Positions 15,818 through 23,660 of a stretch of 38,118 nt of DNA are shown one piece after another. The first letter of the stretch is position 1; every line of letters begins with the position of its first letter. The notes under the pieces were generated by a model. That model ran no database searches, was not told the DNA's origin, and saw nothing but the letters and a program-made list of their open reading frames with translations. Where the stretch lies: the NCBI GenBank assembly GCA_028282245.1, contig JANQIL010000122.1, positions 1 to 38,118 of the forward strand. Reading direction: 5' to 3'. The translations under genes and the position numbers were made by a program. This stretch comes from Magnetospira sp. (lineage in GTDB: Bacteria; Pseudomonadota; Alphaproteobacteria; Rhodospirillales; Magnetospiraceae).

Positions 15818-16249
15818 ATGTCCCTGATCGATTTTCTGATCGGCCGCGACGACCTGGGGATCCATGATCCGCACTGGGTGCGCGATCCCGACGGCCGTTT
15901 CTGGCGGCTGGCCGACGTGCGCCCGGACGAGTTCGGGCTGGCCCGCCTGAGCGGCGTCTACGTGGTCTGGCACGGCGGCGTGCAACCCCAATGGCTGCGC
16001 GTCGGTCGCGCCCAGAACCTGGCCCTGGTGCTCACCGAGGTGCGCAACGACGGCGCGCTCCGGGCCCACGAGGACCGCGGCGGCCTGTGGGTGACCTGGT
16101 CGGCGGTGCGCCCGGAATTCCAGGACGGCGTGGTCAGCCACCTCATGCGCAGCCTCGACCCGCTGCTGCCCGACCCGCGAGCGAGCGACGCCGCGGAGCC
16201 GATTCCGGTGATCCCGCCCGGCATTCCGCCGCATACCGCCGGACCATGA
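15818..16249 (+). CDS. Hypothetical protein, faintly GIY-YIG-like
   Basis: A 143-residue acidic protein that I do not recognise as a named family. The segment SGVYVVWHGG, then LRVGRAQNLALVL and finally VVSHLMRSLDPLLPD, has the spacing of GIY-YIG nucleases (GIY, YIG, then the helix ending in L.P). The catalytic Arg and Glu of that fold are not clearly present. It may be a degenerate, non-catalytic relative. It ends in a Pro-rich tail. It stands alone between prk and apaG; the start ATG 15818 is preceded only by a weak ribosome site. Coding is supported by the long frame and typical codon use. Confidence 0.6.
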   Translation: MSLIDFLIGRDDLGIHDPHWVRDPDGRFWRLADVRPDEFGLARLSGVYVVWHGGVQPQWLRVGRAQNLALVLTEVRNDGALRAHEDRGGLWVTWSAVRPEFQDGVVSHLMRSLDPLLPDPRASDAAEPIPVIPPGIPPHTAGP

Positions 16250-16344
16250 TGCCCGGATCATGACGCCCGGTGCTGGACAATTCCGCTGGCTGTCCTAAAC
16301 TTCGGGGTCGATACCGAGGGTCACGACCGATCGGAACCTGCTTC

Positions 16345-16737
16345 ATGTACTCCCGCACCACGCGCGACATCACCGTCACGGTGGAACCATTCTTCCTTGA
16401 GGACCAATCGACCCCCGAGGAAAGCCACTACGTGTGGGCCTACCGGGTGCACATCGAGAACAACGGTCCCCTGGTGGTGCAACTGAAGAACCGTCATTGG
16501 ACCATCACCGACGCGCGCGGTCGCCGCCAGGAAGTGCGGGGGTCCGGAGTGGTCGGCGAACAGCCGGTGCTGGAGCCCGGGGAGAGCTTCGAATACACCT
16601 CCGGCACGCCGCTGCTGACCCCGTCCGGGCTGATGGTCGGCACCTACGAGATGGAATCCGAAAGCGGCGATATCTTCCTGGTCGACGTGCCGGCCTTTTC
16701 GCTCGACAGCCCGCACGAAATGGCGGCAATGAACTGA
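16345..16737 (+). CDS. apaG: ApaG family protein
   Basis: A 130-residue single-domain ApaG (DUF525) protein with an Ig/fibronectin-like beta fold. The family core is intact: [40 protein letters not shown] is seen as GVVGEQPVL and [10 protein letters not shown], and MVGTYEM near the end. ApaG proteins are linked to cobalt/magnesium resistance and diadenosine polyphosphate metabolism, but the biochemical role is not settled. The start ATG 16345 gives the usual length; the frame is open from 16270, but that part is not conserved. The gene precedes folE by 87 bases in the same direction. Confidence 0.93.
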   Translation: MYSRTTRDITVTVEPFFLEDQSTPEESHYVWAYRVHIENNGPLVVQLKNRHWTITDARGRRQEVRGSGVVGEQPVLEPGESFEYTSGTPLLTPSGLMVGTYEMESESGDIFLVDVPAFSLDSPHEMAAMN

Positions 16738-16824
16738 TTCGCATTCGCGGCCATTTTGCTTGAAGCGGCGACGACCGGTTCGCATATCTCCCCGAGCAGC
16801 AACCAAGCGACGAGGACACCCGCC

Positions 16825-17466
16825 GTGACCTATACGAACAAAAACCGCTCGAAGCCGGAGTCCCGGTCCGCGCTGGCAATCCCCGCGCCGTCCCGAGACG
16901 AGGCCGAGGCGGCGGTGCGCACCCTGATCCGCTGGGCGGGCGACGATCCGACCCGCGAGGGCCTGATCGATACCCCGCGCCGGGTTGTCCGCGCCTACGA
17001 GGAGTTCTTCGCCGGCTACGCCCAGGACCCACGGGAAATTCTGGAACGCACCTTCGAGGAAACCGACGGCTACGACGAGATGGTGCTGCTCAAGGACATC
17101 CGTTTCGAATCCCACTGCGAACACCACATGGTGCCGATCATCGGCAAAGCCCACGTCGCCTATATTCCCCAATACCGCGTGGTCGGCATCTCGAAGCTGG
17201 CCCGGATCGTCGAGGTCTACGCCAAGCGGCTCCAGATCCAGGAGAAGATGACGGCGCAGATCGCCAACACCATCAGCGGCGTCCTGCAACCACACGGGGT
17301 CGCCGTGGTGATCGAGGCGGCGCATCAGTGCATGACCACGCGCGGCGTCCGCAAGCCGGGGGTGAGCATGGTGACCAGCCACATGCTGGGCGCGTTCCGC
17401 GAGAACCCCTCGACCCGCCGCGAATTCCTGTCGATGATCGGCAACCCGGCCAGCGGCTGCGGCTGA
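16825..17466 (+). CDS. folE: GTP cyclohydrolase I (zinc type)
   Basis: A 213-residue FolE, which opens GTP to 7,8-dihydroneopterin triphosphate, the first step of tetrahydrofolate (and queuosine precursor) synthesis. The zinc ligands are visible: Cys 98 and His 101 in CEHHMVP and Cys 169 in HQCMTTRG. The segments [22 protein letters not shown] and FLSMIG are also typical. GTG 16825 is chosen because GAGG lies 9 bases upstream and the N terminus is then of normal length; the frame is open from 16756 with a TTG. The last residues are PASGCG. Confidence 0.96.
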   Translation: MTYTNKNRSKPESRSALAIPAPSRDEAEAAVRTLIRWAGDDPTREGLIDTPRRVVRAYEEFFAGYAQDPREILERTFEETDGYDEMVLLKDIRFESHCEHHMVPIIGKAHVAYIPQYRVVGISKLARIVEVYAKRLQIQEKMTAQIANTISGVLQPHGVAVVIEAAHQCMTTRGVRKPGVSMVTSHMLGAFRENPSTRREFLSMIGNPASGCG

Positions 17467-17592
17467 TAACCACCCACCCTCACCGAGAGCTCTCCCGTGG
17501 CCGATGGCCTTGAGACCACGGCGCCGCCAGGGTTTTCGCGATCACGCCCCGGGACGCGGCGCGGCCGATGTCTCGGCGAGGCGTCGGCTCGC

Positions 17593-17619
17593 TTGACACC
17601 GCCACGGTGCTCATTGTAT
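17593..17619 (+). promoter_or_regulatory. Probable sigma-70-type promoter of the B12 operon
   Basis: A perfect -35 hexamer TTGACA at 17593-17598 is followed 15-17 bases later by a -10-like TTGTAT (17614-17619). Transcription would begin near 17626, just before the 5' strand of riboswitch helix P1 at 17630. The agreement with the aptamer boundary is the main support. Confidence 0.65.
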
Positions 17620-17629
17620 CGGGAACATC

Positions 17630-17794
17630 GATGTTGGTGCCCGCCCTCGGGCGGGTGAAAAGGGAAGCCGGTGAAAATCCGGCACTGCCCCCGCAACTGT
17701 AAGCGGTGAGTCCAGGCATCCCCAAAGGCCACTGGGAAACCGGGAAGGCCGAGGCCTGGGTCACGACCCGCGAGTCAGGAGACCTGCCAACATC
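17630..17794 (+). promoter_or_regulatory. Cobalamin (B12) riboswitch aptamer
   Basis: The conserved cobalamin core is plain: GCCGGTGAAAATCCGGCACTG-type box (split at 17668-17688), CCCGCAACTGTAAGCGGTGAG (about 17691-17711, over its two halves), CCACTGGG, GGGAAGGC and GAGTCAGGAGACCTGCC. Helix P1 is formed by GATGTTGG (17630-17637) and CCAACATC (17787-17794). Binding of adenosylcobalamin is expected to shut off the downstream transport genes. The 3' P1 strand can also pair with TGTTGG at 17825-17830, which gives a switching element next to the terminator at 17835. Confidence 0.95.
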
Positions 17795-17834
17795 CGCGTC
17801 ATCCGTCCGGCGAGCGGGGAGGCTTGTTGGCGTG

Positions 17835-17889
17835 GAACCCCATCGTGGTGACGCACTTCGTTGCCGGGGTGGGGATTCTGTTCTTTTTT
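17835..17889 (+). terminator. Riboswitch expression platform: intrinsic terminator
   Basis: GAACCCCA (17835-17842) pairs with TGGGGATTC (17870-17878, one bulged A). The run TTCTTTTTT at 17881-17889 follows. This is a Rho-independent terminator shape placed 41 bases after the aptamer. The intervening TGTTGG (17825-17830) can compete with P1. The arrangement suggests transcriptional attenuation when B12 is bound, a mechanism that is inferred from pairing only. Confidence 0.6.
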
Positions 17890-18131
17890 CGCAGCTTCCC
17901 ATCCGCAATCGGCCGGTCCGGCGGGGGCCGTGTTCATGGGCCCCGCCCCGAGACCGCCCGGTATTCGATCCGAGGGGCGGCTCTCCCCGTCCCTCGCTCG
18001 AAGAAAAGAAGACCCCGGCGTCCTGGCGGACCCCGGAGCCTTCTCGCGGCGCATGGGAAGCGATGGCGTCTTGGCGGACCCCCCATCGCTCCCCGTGAAC
18101 GGATGAACCATTCACGCAGATGGAGTCTGCA
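17890..18131 (+). other. Long leader between riboswitch terminator and btuB
   Basis: About 240 bases without a convincing gene. It holds a GC-rich hairpin (GGCGGGGGCC at 17920-17929 with GGGCCCCGCC at 17938-17947). An 18-base direct repeat with one mismatch, GGCGTCCTGGCGGACCCC, occurs at 18017-18034 and 18065-18082. A 12-base hairpin (GGGAAGCGATGG at 18055-18066 with CCATCGCTCCCC at 18083-18094) stands 38 bases before the start codon. These could form a second, post-terminator control layer, but this is not established. Confidence 0.5.
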
Positions 18132-20024
18132 ATGAAAAAAGTGATCCAAGGCACGGCGCATGTCAAAGGCCCAATGCACGCTCTCGGCCTCGCGGCCCTG
18201 GTTGGCGGAACGCTGCTCGCCACGGCCCCGATGCCGGCGAAGGCACAGCAGTCGCGGGACGGAGCGATTCCCGACATGGTGGTGACGGCCAACCGCATCG
18301 CCACGCCGGCCGACAAGCTCGGCAGCTCGGTGACCGTGATCACCGCCGAGGACCTGGAGCGCGAGCAGGTGCGCGAGGTCTCGGAGATCCTGCGCAAGGT
18401 TCCGGGTCTCGCGGTGTCCCGCGCCGGAGGCCCGGGGAACGCAACCTCGGTGCGCATGCGGGGCATGGAGGGGCATCATACCCTGGTTCTGATCAACGGC
18501 ATCGAGGTGGCCGACCCCACCGGCACGCAGCAAAGCTACGATTTCGGTCATCTGATGGCCGGCGACATCGAACGCATCGAGATCGTGCGCGGCCCGCAGA
18601 GCACGCTCTATGGCGCCGACGCCATCGGCGGCGTGATCAACATCGTCACCCGCCGGGGAAAGGGAGCGCCGCGCGTCACCGCCGGCGCCGAATACGGCAG
18701 CCACGAGACGATCAATCTCCGATCCGGCGTTTCGGGGTCGGAAGGACGGTTCGACTACGCCACCGACGTGGTCTTCGAGGACGTGGGCGGTTTTTCCGCC
18801 GGCAGCGAGCGGGTCGGCAACATCGAGGGGGACGGTTATACCAACGTCACCCTGAACGGACGGTTTGGCGTCCGCGCCACCGACTGGCTGAGCTTCGAGG
18901 CGGTCGTGCGGGCCATGAACTCGGAACTGCAATACGACAGTTGGAGCGGCGGGCGGGCCGTCGACGGCGACGAGAACATGGATAAATCGGAGCGCAGCGG
19001 CAAGTTGGCCGCCGATCTGTCGCTGTTCGAGGGCGATTTCGTCAGCACGCTTTCGGCTTCGGCCAGCAGCACGGATAGGGACACCTTCGCCGGCACCACT
19101 CAGACCGCGTTCTACGAGGGAACCAAGGACAAGCTGGAATACCAGGGCGTCTGGAACGTCCTCGACGGCCACAGGCTCGTGTTCGGCGCGGAAACCGAGC
19201 GCGAAACGTCGGAAACCAGCGGCGGCATCGACGAATCGGTGCGCAACAACGGCTTCTATGCCGATTATCATGTCGATTTGCTGGATGAAAGCCTGTCCCT
19301 GACCTTCGGCGGCCGTCTCGACGATCACGCCGCGTTCGGCGAGCACGAAACCTGGCGGGCCACCGCCGCCTATCTCCTCGACGCGACGGGCACCCGGGTC
19401 CACGCCAGTTGGGGCACCGGGTTCCGCGCGCCCAGCCTGTTCGAACTCTACGACGCCACCTGGGGCAACGCCGACCTGCAACCGGAGACCAGCCGGGGAT
19501 GGGACGTCGGCGTGGAACAGGGATTCTGGGAAGACCGGATCGTCGCCGACGTCACCTGGTTCGACAGCCGCACCAAGGAACTGATCACCTGGACCTGGCC
19601 CTCCGGGTACGACAACATCTCGTCCAGCCGCGCCTATGGGCTGGAAACCTCGTTGTCCGCCGATCTGCGCGACGACCTGTCGCTGTCCGCCGCCCACACC
19701 TACAGCGAGAGCCGCAACAATGCCACCGGACAGGTGCTGCCGCGACGGCCGCGTCACGAGGGCAATCTGAGCGTGACCTGGCGGCCGACGGACGAGGCCT
19801 CGACCACCCTCGGCATGCGGGCGGTGGGCCGGAATTACGATAGCGCCACCGGCCAATACCTGGGGGGGTATGCCCTGTTCGATCTCAAGGCCTCCTACGA
19901 GGTCGTGGAGAACGTCGTGGTCAAGGGCCGGATCGAGAACCTGTTCGACAAGCACTACGAGGAAGCGGATTCCTACGGCACGTCTGGCCTCGCGGCCTAT
20001 CTCGGAGTGCGGGCCGCCTTTTAG
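18132..20024 (+). CDS. btuB: TonB-dependent outer-membrane cobalamin receptor
   Basis: A 630-residue TonB-dependent receptor. The signal peptide ends near PAKAQQ. The TonB box DMVVTANR matches that of BtuB. The plug domain (about 50-160) has VSEILRKVPGLAVSRAG, RMRGMEGHHTLVLINGIEV and IVRGPQSTLYGADAIGGVINIVT. A 22-strand barrel should follow, with EDLF-like ENLFDKHYEE and a terminal Phe (GVRAAF) for outer-membrane insertion. ATG 18132 is chosen over ATG 18120 because GGAG at 18122-18125 serves it. The B12 riboswitch upstream and the BtuFCD genes downstream make cobalamin or cobinamide the likely cargo. Confidence 0.95.
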   Translation: MKKVIQGTAHVKGPMHALGLAALVGGTLLATAPMPAKAQQSRDGAIPDMVVTANRIATPADKLGSSVTVITAEDLEREQVREVSEILRKVPGLAVSRAGGPGNATSVRMRGMEGHHTLVLINGIEVADPTGTQQSYDFGHLMAGDIERIEIVRGPQSTLYGADAIGGVINIVTRRGKGAPRVTAGAEYGSHETINLRSGVSGSEGRFDYATDVVFEDVGGFSAGSERVGNIEGDGYTNVTLNGRFGVRATDWLSFEAVVRAMNSELQYDSWSGGRAVDGDENMDKSERSGKLAADLSLFEGDFVSTLSASASSTDRDTFAGTTQTAFYEGTKDKLEYQGVWNVLDGHRLVFGAETERETSETSGGIDESVRNNGFYADYHVDLLDESLSLTFGGRLDDHAAFGEHETWRATAAYLLDATGTRVHASWGTGFRAPSLFELYDATWGNADLQPETSRGWDVGVEQGFWEDRIVADVTWFDSRTKELITWTWPSGYDNISSSRAYGLETSLSADLRDDLSLSAAHTYSESRNNATGQVLPRRPRHEGNLSVTWRPTDEASTTLGMRAVGRNYDSATGQYLGGYALFDLKASYEVVENVVVKGRIENLFDKHYEEADSYGTSGLAAYLGVRAAF

Positions 20025-20037
20025 GGAAAGGGGATCG

Positions 20038-20211
20038 ATGACCGAGTCAACCATTGTCGAGGAGCCCGGCGTCGGGCGGGACGAAACGATCCTCGAACGG
20101 CCGGATTGGTCGCGGCTCGCCATGTGGGACAAGTTCCGCAAGGTTTATCTTGGCCTTGATCCGGATCCCCTGGATCGCACGGCCGGGAGACGGGTCCGTG
20201 GCGGCGGTTAG
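20038..20211 (+). CDS. Small 57-residue protein in the B12 operon
   Basis: ATG 20038 follows a good AAAGGGG ribosome site 13 bases after the btuB stop. The product is 57 residues, acidic at the N terminus (TESTIVEEPGVGRDETILE) and with a core DWSRLAMWDKFRKVYLGLD. The C terminus is basic (RTAGRRVRGGG). No signal peptide, Cys or His cluster is seen, and I do not recognise the family. Its stop overlaps the btuF start by 14 bases, so it may serve mainly to couple translation of btuF to btuB, or be a small accessory protein of B12 transport. Both are inference. Confidence 0.55.
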   Translation: MTESTIVEEPGVGRDETILERPDWSRLAMWDKFRKVYLGLDPDPLDRTAGRRVRGGG

Positions 20212-21025
20212 CCGATTGCTGGCGCTCGCCGCGATACTGGCCGCGATGGCGGGGGATGCCATGGCGGCCCCTCGGCGCATCGCCAGTCTCGGGGTCTGCG
20301 CCGATCAGTACATCCTCGGCATGGTGGAGCGGGACCGTATCGCCGCCCTGTCGAGGGACGCGGCGAACCCGTCGCTGTCCCTGTACCACGAGGCGGCGCG
20401 AGGCCTGCCCGTCACCGGCGGATCGGCGGAGGAGCTGCTTGCCCTGCGGCCCGACCTCGTCGTCGCCAACCGCTGGGGCAACACCAAGACCCTGGCCATT
20501 CTGGAGCGGCTCGGCGTTCCGGTCCTGCGGCTGACCCTGCCGGCCACCTTCGAGGACGTGATGGCGGAAACCCGGCGGGTCGCGGCGGCGTTCGGCGAGA
20601 CGGCGCGGGGCGAACGCCTGATCGCCGACGCCGAGGCCCGGATCGACGCCATTGCCCGACACGCCGCGACGAAGCGCCCCGAGGCGGTCTACATCATGCC
20701 GGGCGGCCACACGGCCGGACGGGAGAGTTTCGTGAACACGGTGTTCGCCGCCGCCGGAGTCGGCAACATGGCGGCCCGGTTGGGCAAGGTCGGCTGGACC
20801 AGTCTGTCGTTGGAGGAATTGGTGGCCGAGGACCCGGATTTGCTGGTGTTCAGCTTCTTCCGCCCCGGCATCCACTCCCTCGCCAGCCGCTACCGGCACC
20901 ACGGACTGCTGATCCGCTTGGCGGCCCGCAAGCCCGGATTCGACATGCCGGAACGCTACTGGGTGTGCGGCGGCTGGTTTCTTCACGAGGCGGTGGCGCG
21001 TCTGGCCGAGGAACTCCGCCGATGA
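20198..21025 (+). CDS. btuF: Periplasmic cobalamin-binding protein of the ABC transporter
   Basis: A 275-residue class III substrate-binding protein. A signal peptide (VSRLLALAAILAAMAGDAMA) is followed by RRIASLGVCADQYILG. The segments LLALRPDLVVANRWGN and VYIMPGGHTAGRESFVN are typical of BtuF/FepB-like proteins. It carries corrinoid from BtuB to the BtuCD permease. GTG 20198 with GGGAG upstream gives a proper signal peptide; the frame is open further left, but that part is the antisense-phase extension of the small ORF. Its stop overlaps the btuC start as ATGA. Confidence 0.88.
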   Translation: MAAVSRLLALAAILAAMAGDAMAAPRRIASLGVCADQYILGMVERDRIAALSRDAANPSLSLYHEAARGLPVTGGSAEELLALRPDLVVANRWGNTKTLAILERLGVPVLRLTLPATFEDVMAETRRVAAAFGETARGERLIADAEARIDAIARHAATKRPEAVYIMPGGHTAGRESFVNTVFAAAGVGNMAARLGKVGWTSLSLEELVAEDPDLLVFSFFRPGIHSLASRYRHHGLLIRLAARKPGFDMPERYWVCGGWFLHEAVARLAEELRR

Positions 21026-22023
21026 CCGGACGGATGGGATTCTTCCTTTTGCACGGCGTTTTGCTGGCCGCGATCGCGGCGCTGTTGGCGTGGAACCTGG
21101 GCAACGGCTATGTCCCTCTGTCGGCGGCGGAGGTCTGGTCCGGCCTGATCGGCGACGGAACGGAAACGGCGAACCTGATCGTGCGGGAAATCCGCCTGCC
21201 GCGCGCCCTGCTGGGCCTGACGGTCGGGTTCTCGCTCGGTCTCTCCGGGGCCGCGCTTCAGGGCCTGCTACGCAACCCCCTGGCCGAGCCGGGATTGCTC
21301 GGCGTGTCCTCCATGGCCGGTCTCGGGGCCGTGGTCGCGATCTATTTCGGATGGGCCGCGTATTCCGATCTCCTGCTTCCCGGAGCCGGAATGCTCGGCG
21401 CCTTCGTCGCCGTGGGCATATTGTTTCTGCTCGCCGGCCGCGAAACCGGCGTCCTGACGGTGATCCTCGCCGGAGTGGCGATCAGCAGTCTGGCCATCGC
21501 GCTCACCTCCTTGGCCATGAACCTGGCTCCCAGCCCCTGGGCGGTAACGGAAATGCTGTTCTGGGTGATGGGCTCGCTGAAGGACCGCAGCACGACCGAC
21601 CTCTGGCTGTCCCTGCCGTTCATGATCGCCGGATGGGCGTTGCTGCTGTCGAGCGGCCGCGCGCTCGACGCCCTGACCCTCGGCGAGGAGACGGCGCGCA
21701 GCCTGGGGATCGGTCTGCGCGGCGTGAACCTGCGGCTGATCTGCGGCACCGCGCTCTGCGTCGGAGCCGGAACGGCGGTGGCCGGGAGCATCGCCTTCGT
21801 CGGCCTGGTGGTGCCGCATTTGCTGCGACCCCTGGTCGCCCACCGTCCGAGCCGGCTGCTGTGGGTCAGCGGTCTCGGCGGGGCGGTGCTGACGATGTCG
21901 GCCGATATCGCGGTGCGGAGCCTGGGCACCCATCCGGAAATGAATCTCGGCGTGTTCACCGCCGTCATCGGGGCGCCGTTCTTCCTCTACCTGATTCTCA
22001 AGACCCGGCGGATCATGCGATGA
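21022..22023 (+). CDS. btuC: BtuC/FecCD-type ABC transporter permease
   Basis: A 333-residue permease of the FecCD family with about ten membrane helices. The family motifs are LPRALLGLTVGFSLGLSGAALQG, seen here as RLPRALLGL and LSGAALQGLLRNPLAEPGLLG, and AGSIAFVGLVVPHLLR, the segment that contacts the ATPase, near the C terminus. With the neighbours it moves cobalamin or cobinamide across the inner membrane. It overlaps btuF and btuD by 4 bases each (ATGA). Confidence 0.93.
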   Translation: MTGRMGFFLLHGVLLAAIAALLAWNLGNGYVPLSAAEVWSGLIGDGTETANLIVREIRLPRALLGLTVGFSLGLSGAALQGLLRNPLAEPGLLGVSSMAGLGAVVAIYFGWAAYSDLLLPGAGMLGAFVAVGILFLLAGRETGVLTVILAGVAISSLAIALTSLAMNLAPSPWAVTEMLFWVMGSLKDRSTTDLWLSLPFMIAGWALLLSSGRALDALTLGEETARSLGIGLRGVNLRLICGTALCVGAGTAVAGSIAFVGLVVPHLLRPLVAHRPSRLLWVSGLGGAVLTMSADIAVRSLGTHPEMNLGVFTAVIGAPFFLYLILKTRRIMR

Positions 22024-22796
22024 ACCGCGAACTGATCGCCGAGACCGTCACCGTTCGGCATGGCCGCGCCGAGGTTCTTTCGCATGCCGATTTCGGGCTG
22101 GGGGCGGGCGAGGTGGTCGGCCTGATCGGGCCGAACGGCGCCGGAAAAACGACCCTCCTCAAGGCGATTGCCGGCGTCATCGCGCCGACCCTTGGCACGG
22201 TGAGCCTTCAGGGTCGCGCGCTGGCCGACTGGCCACGCCGCGCCTATGCCCGTCGGGTGGGATATCTGGCGCAGGCCGCCGTGGTTCATTGGCCGCTGAC
22301 GGTGGAACACCTGGTGACGCTCGGCCGCCTCCCGCACAGGGACCCGTTTCGCGGCCTCCGGCCGGCCGACGCGGCCGCCGTGTCCGCTGCCCTGGCCCAG
22401 GTGGACGCGAGTCATCTGCGCGAGCGGGTCGTCACCACGTTGTCGGGGGGCGAGCGGGCGCGGGTGATGCTGGCCCGCGTGCTGGCCGGCGAGCCCCGGT
22501 TTCTACTGGCCGACGAGCCCGGAACGGGCCTGGACCCGGCCCACCAGCTTCGGATCATGAGCCACCTGCGCGACCTTGCGCGAAGGGGTTGCGGCGTTGT
22601 CGTGGTCCTGCACGATCTGACGCTGGCCACGCGATTCTGCGATCGGCTGGTCATGCTCGACGGGGGTCGGGTCGTCGCCGACGGCCCCGTCGGCGACGTG
22701 CTCTCCGCCGGGCATGTACGATCCGTGTTCGGCGTCCGTTGCGTCACCGGCGAGTACGAGGGGGAACCGCTGCTGGTGCCCTGGGCGGTGGCATGA
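22020..22796 (+). CDS. btuD: Cobalamin ABC transporter ATPase
   Basis: A 258-residue ABC ATPase. Walker A GPNGAGKTT is at about residues 38-46, the signature LSGGERARV follows, Walker B is RFLLADEP, the D-loop region GTGLDPAH, and the switch His lies in VVLHDLTLA. The sequence is that of the FecE/BtuD group that powers FecCD-type permeases. It starts at ATG 22020 within the btuC stop and ends inside the start of the tonB gene, so the three are translationally coupled. All catalytic motifs are intact. Confidence 0.94.
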   Translation: MNRELIAETVTVRHGRAEVLSHADFGLGAGEVVGLIGPNGAGKTTLLKAIAGVIAPTLGTVSLQGRALADWPRRAYARRVGYLAQAAVVHWPLTVEHLVTLGRLPHRDPFRGLRPADAAAVSAALAQVDASHLRERVVTTLSGGERARVMLARVLAGEPRFLLADEPGTGLDPAHQLRIMSHLRDLARRGCGVVVVLHDLTLATRFCDRLVMLDGGRVVADGPVGDVLSAGHVRSVFGVRCVTGEYEGEPLLVPWAVA

Positions 22797-23656
22797 TCGG
22801 CCGCCTCGGCTCCGGGGCGCGGGATGGCATGGTCCCTTGGGTGGCCGTGGCGGCGTCGGTCGCCTTGCACGGTGGCTTGGCCGCCACCGCCCTGCATCTG
22901 GAGTCGGGTCCCGCGACAAGAGTCCCGAAAGGCATGTCGCTGGTGATCGACGTGATCATGCCGTCCGCGAGGGATGCGACCGTCGATCGCGCAATCGCGG
23001 CGGAATCCGCTCCCGGGGCGAACTCCGAAGGGCCGGCCAGCGCGCTCGATGCCCTGCCGCTCGAAGCCGGATCGCCGGAACCGCCGAAAGGGAAGTCCGT
23101 CCCCGCGATTCCCGAACACCGGGACACGGCGGACGCCGTGGCGCTCGATCCGCCTCCGCTCGCGACCCGGTCGCCGATGATTCCGCCGCCCTCGCGAAAG
23201 CCCCCGCCCCCCGATCGCCGGCCGCCGCCGCCGATCGCGACGGCCGAAACATCGGCCCCGCCGGGATCGGCGGCGGAGCCCGCCGGTGCAAGCGCGAATC
23301 CGGTCGCGTCGCCGCACCGGGAAACGGCGGATGCCCAAGGTTCCGGAACCTCGTCCGGCGGCGGCGCGCGCGTCGCCGCCGGATATCGCCTGGGCAGTGT
23401 CCATGCCCCGAAACCACGCTACCCGCGCCTTGCGCGGCTTCGCGGCTGGGAAGGGCGGGTGGTCCTGTCCGTATCGGTCGATGCGAAGGGCAGGCCGACG
23501 TCGGTTCGGATTCGAGCATCGAGCGGATTCGACATCCTGGACCAAGCGGCCGCGCGGACCGTTCGGACCTGGCGTTTCGAACCCGCGCGCTTGGCGGGAG
23601 ATCCCGTGGCGGACGCGCTCGACGTCGCGATCCGATTTGAACTGGCGGAGGGATAA
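22793..23656 (+). CDS. tonB: TonB family energy transducer
   Basis: A 287-residue TonB protein. One N-terminal membrane anchor (VAVAASVALHGGLAATAL, about residues 17-34) is followed by a long Pro-rich spacer (for example PPPLATRSPMIPPPSRKPPP). The C-terminal domain has the family pattern PRYPRLARLRGWEGRVVLSV, SVRIRASSGFDILDQAA and VRTWRFEPA. It couples the proton-motive force, through ExbB-ExbD encoded elsewhere, to the outer-membrane receptor. Co-transcription with btuB suggests a dedicated TonB for corrinoid uptake. It overlaps btuD as ATGA. Confidence 0.92.
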   Translation: MIGRLGSGARDGMVPWVAVAASVALHGGLAATALHLESGPATRVPKGMSLVIDVIMPSARDATVDRAIAAESAPGANSEGPASALDALPLEAGSPEPPKGKSVPAIPEHRDTADAVALDPPPLATRSPMIPPPSRKPPPPDRRPPPPIATAETSAPPGSAAEPAGASANPVASPHRETADAQGSGTSSGGGARVAAGYRLGSVHAPKPRYPRLARLRGWEGRVVLSVSVDAKGRPTSVRIRASSGFDILDQAAARTVRTWRFEPARLAGDPVADALDVAIRFELAEG

Positions 23657-23660
23657 GGCC

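Noticed and set aside
17706-18135. Short frames inside the B12 riboswitch and leader
   Set aside because: They run through conserved riboswitch structure and show no similarity; the RNA explains the region.
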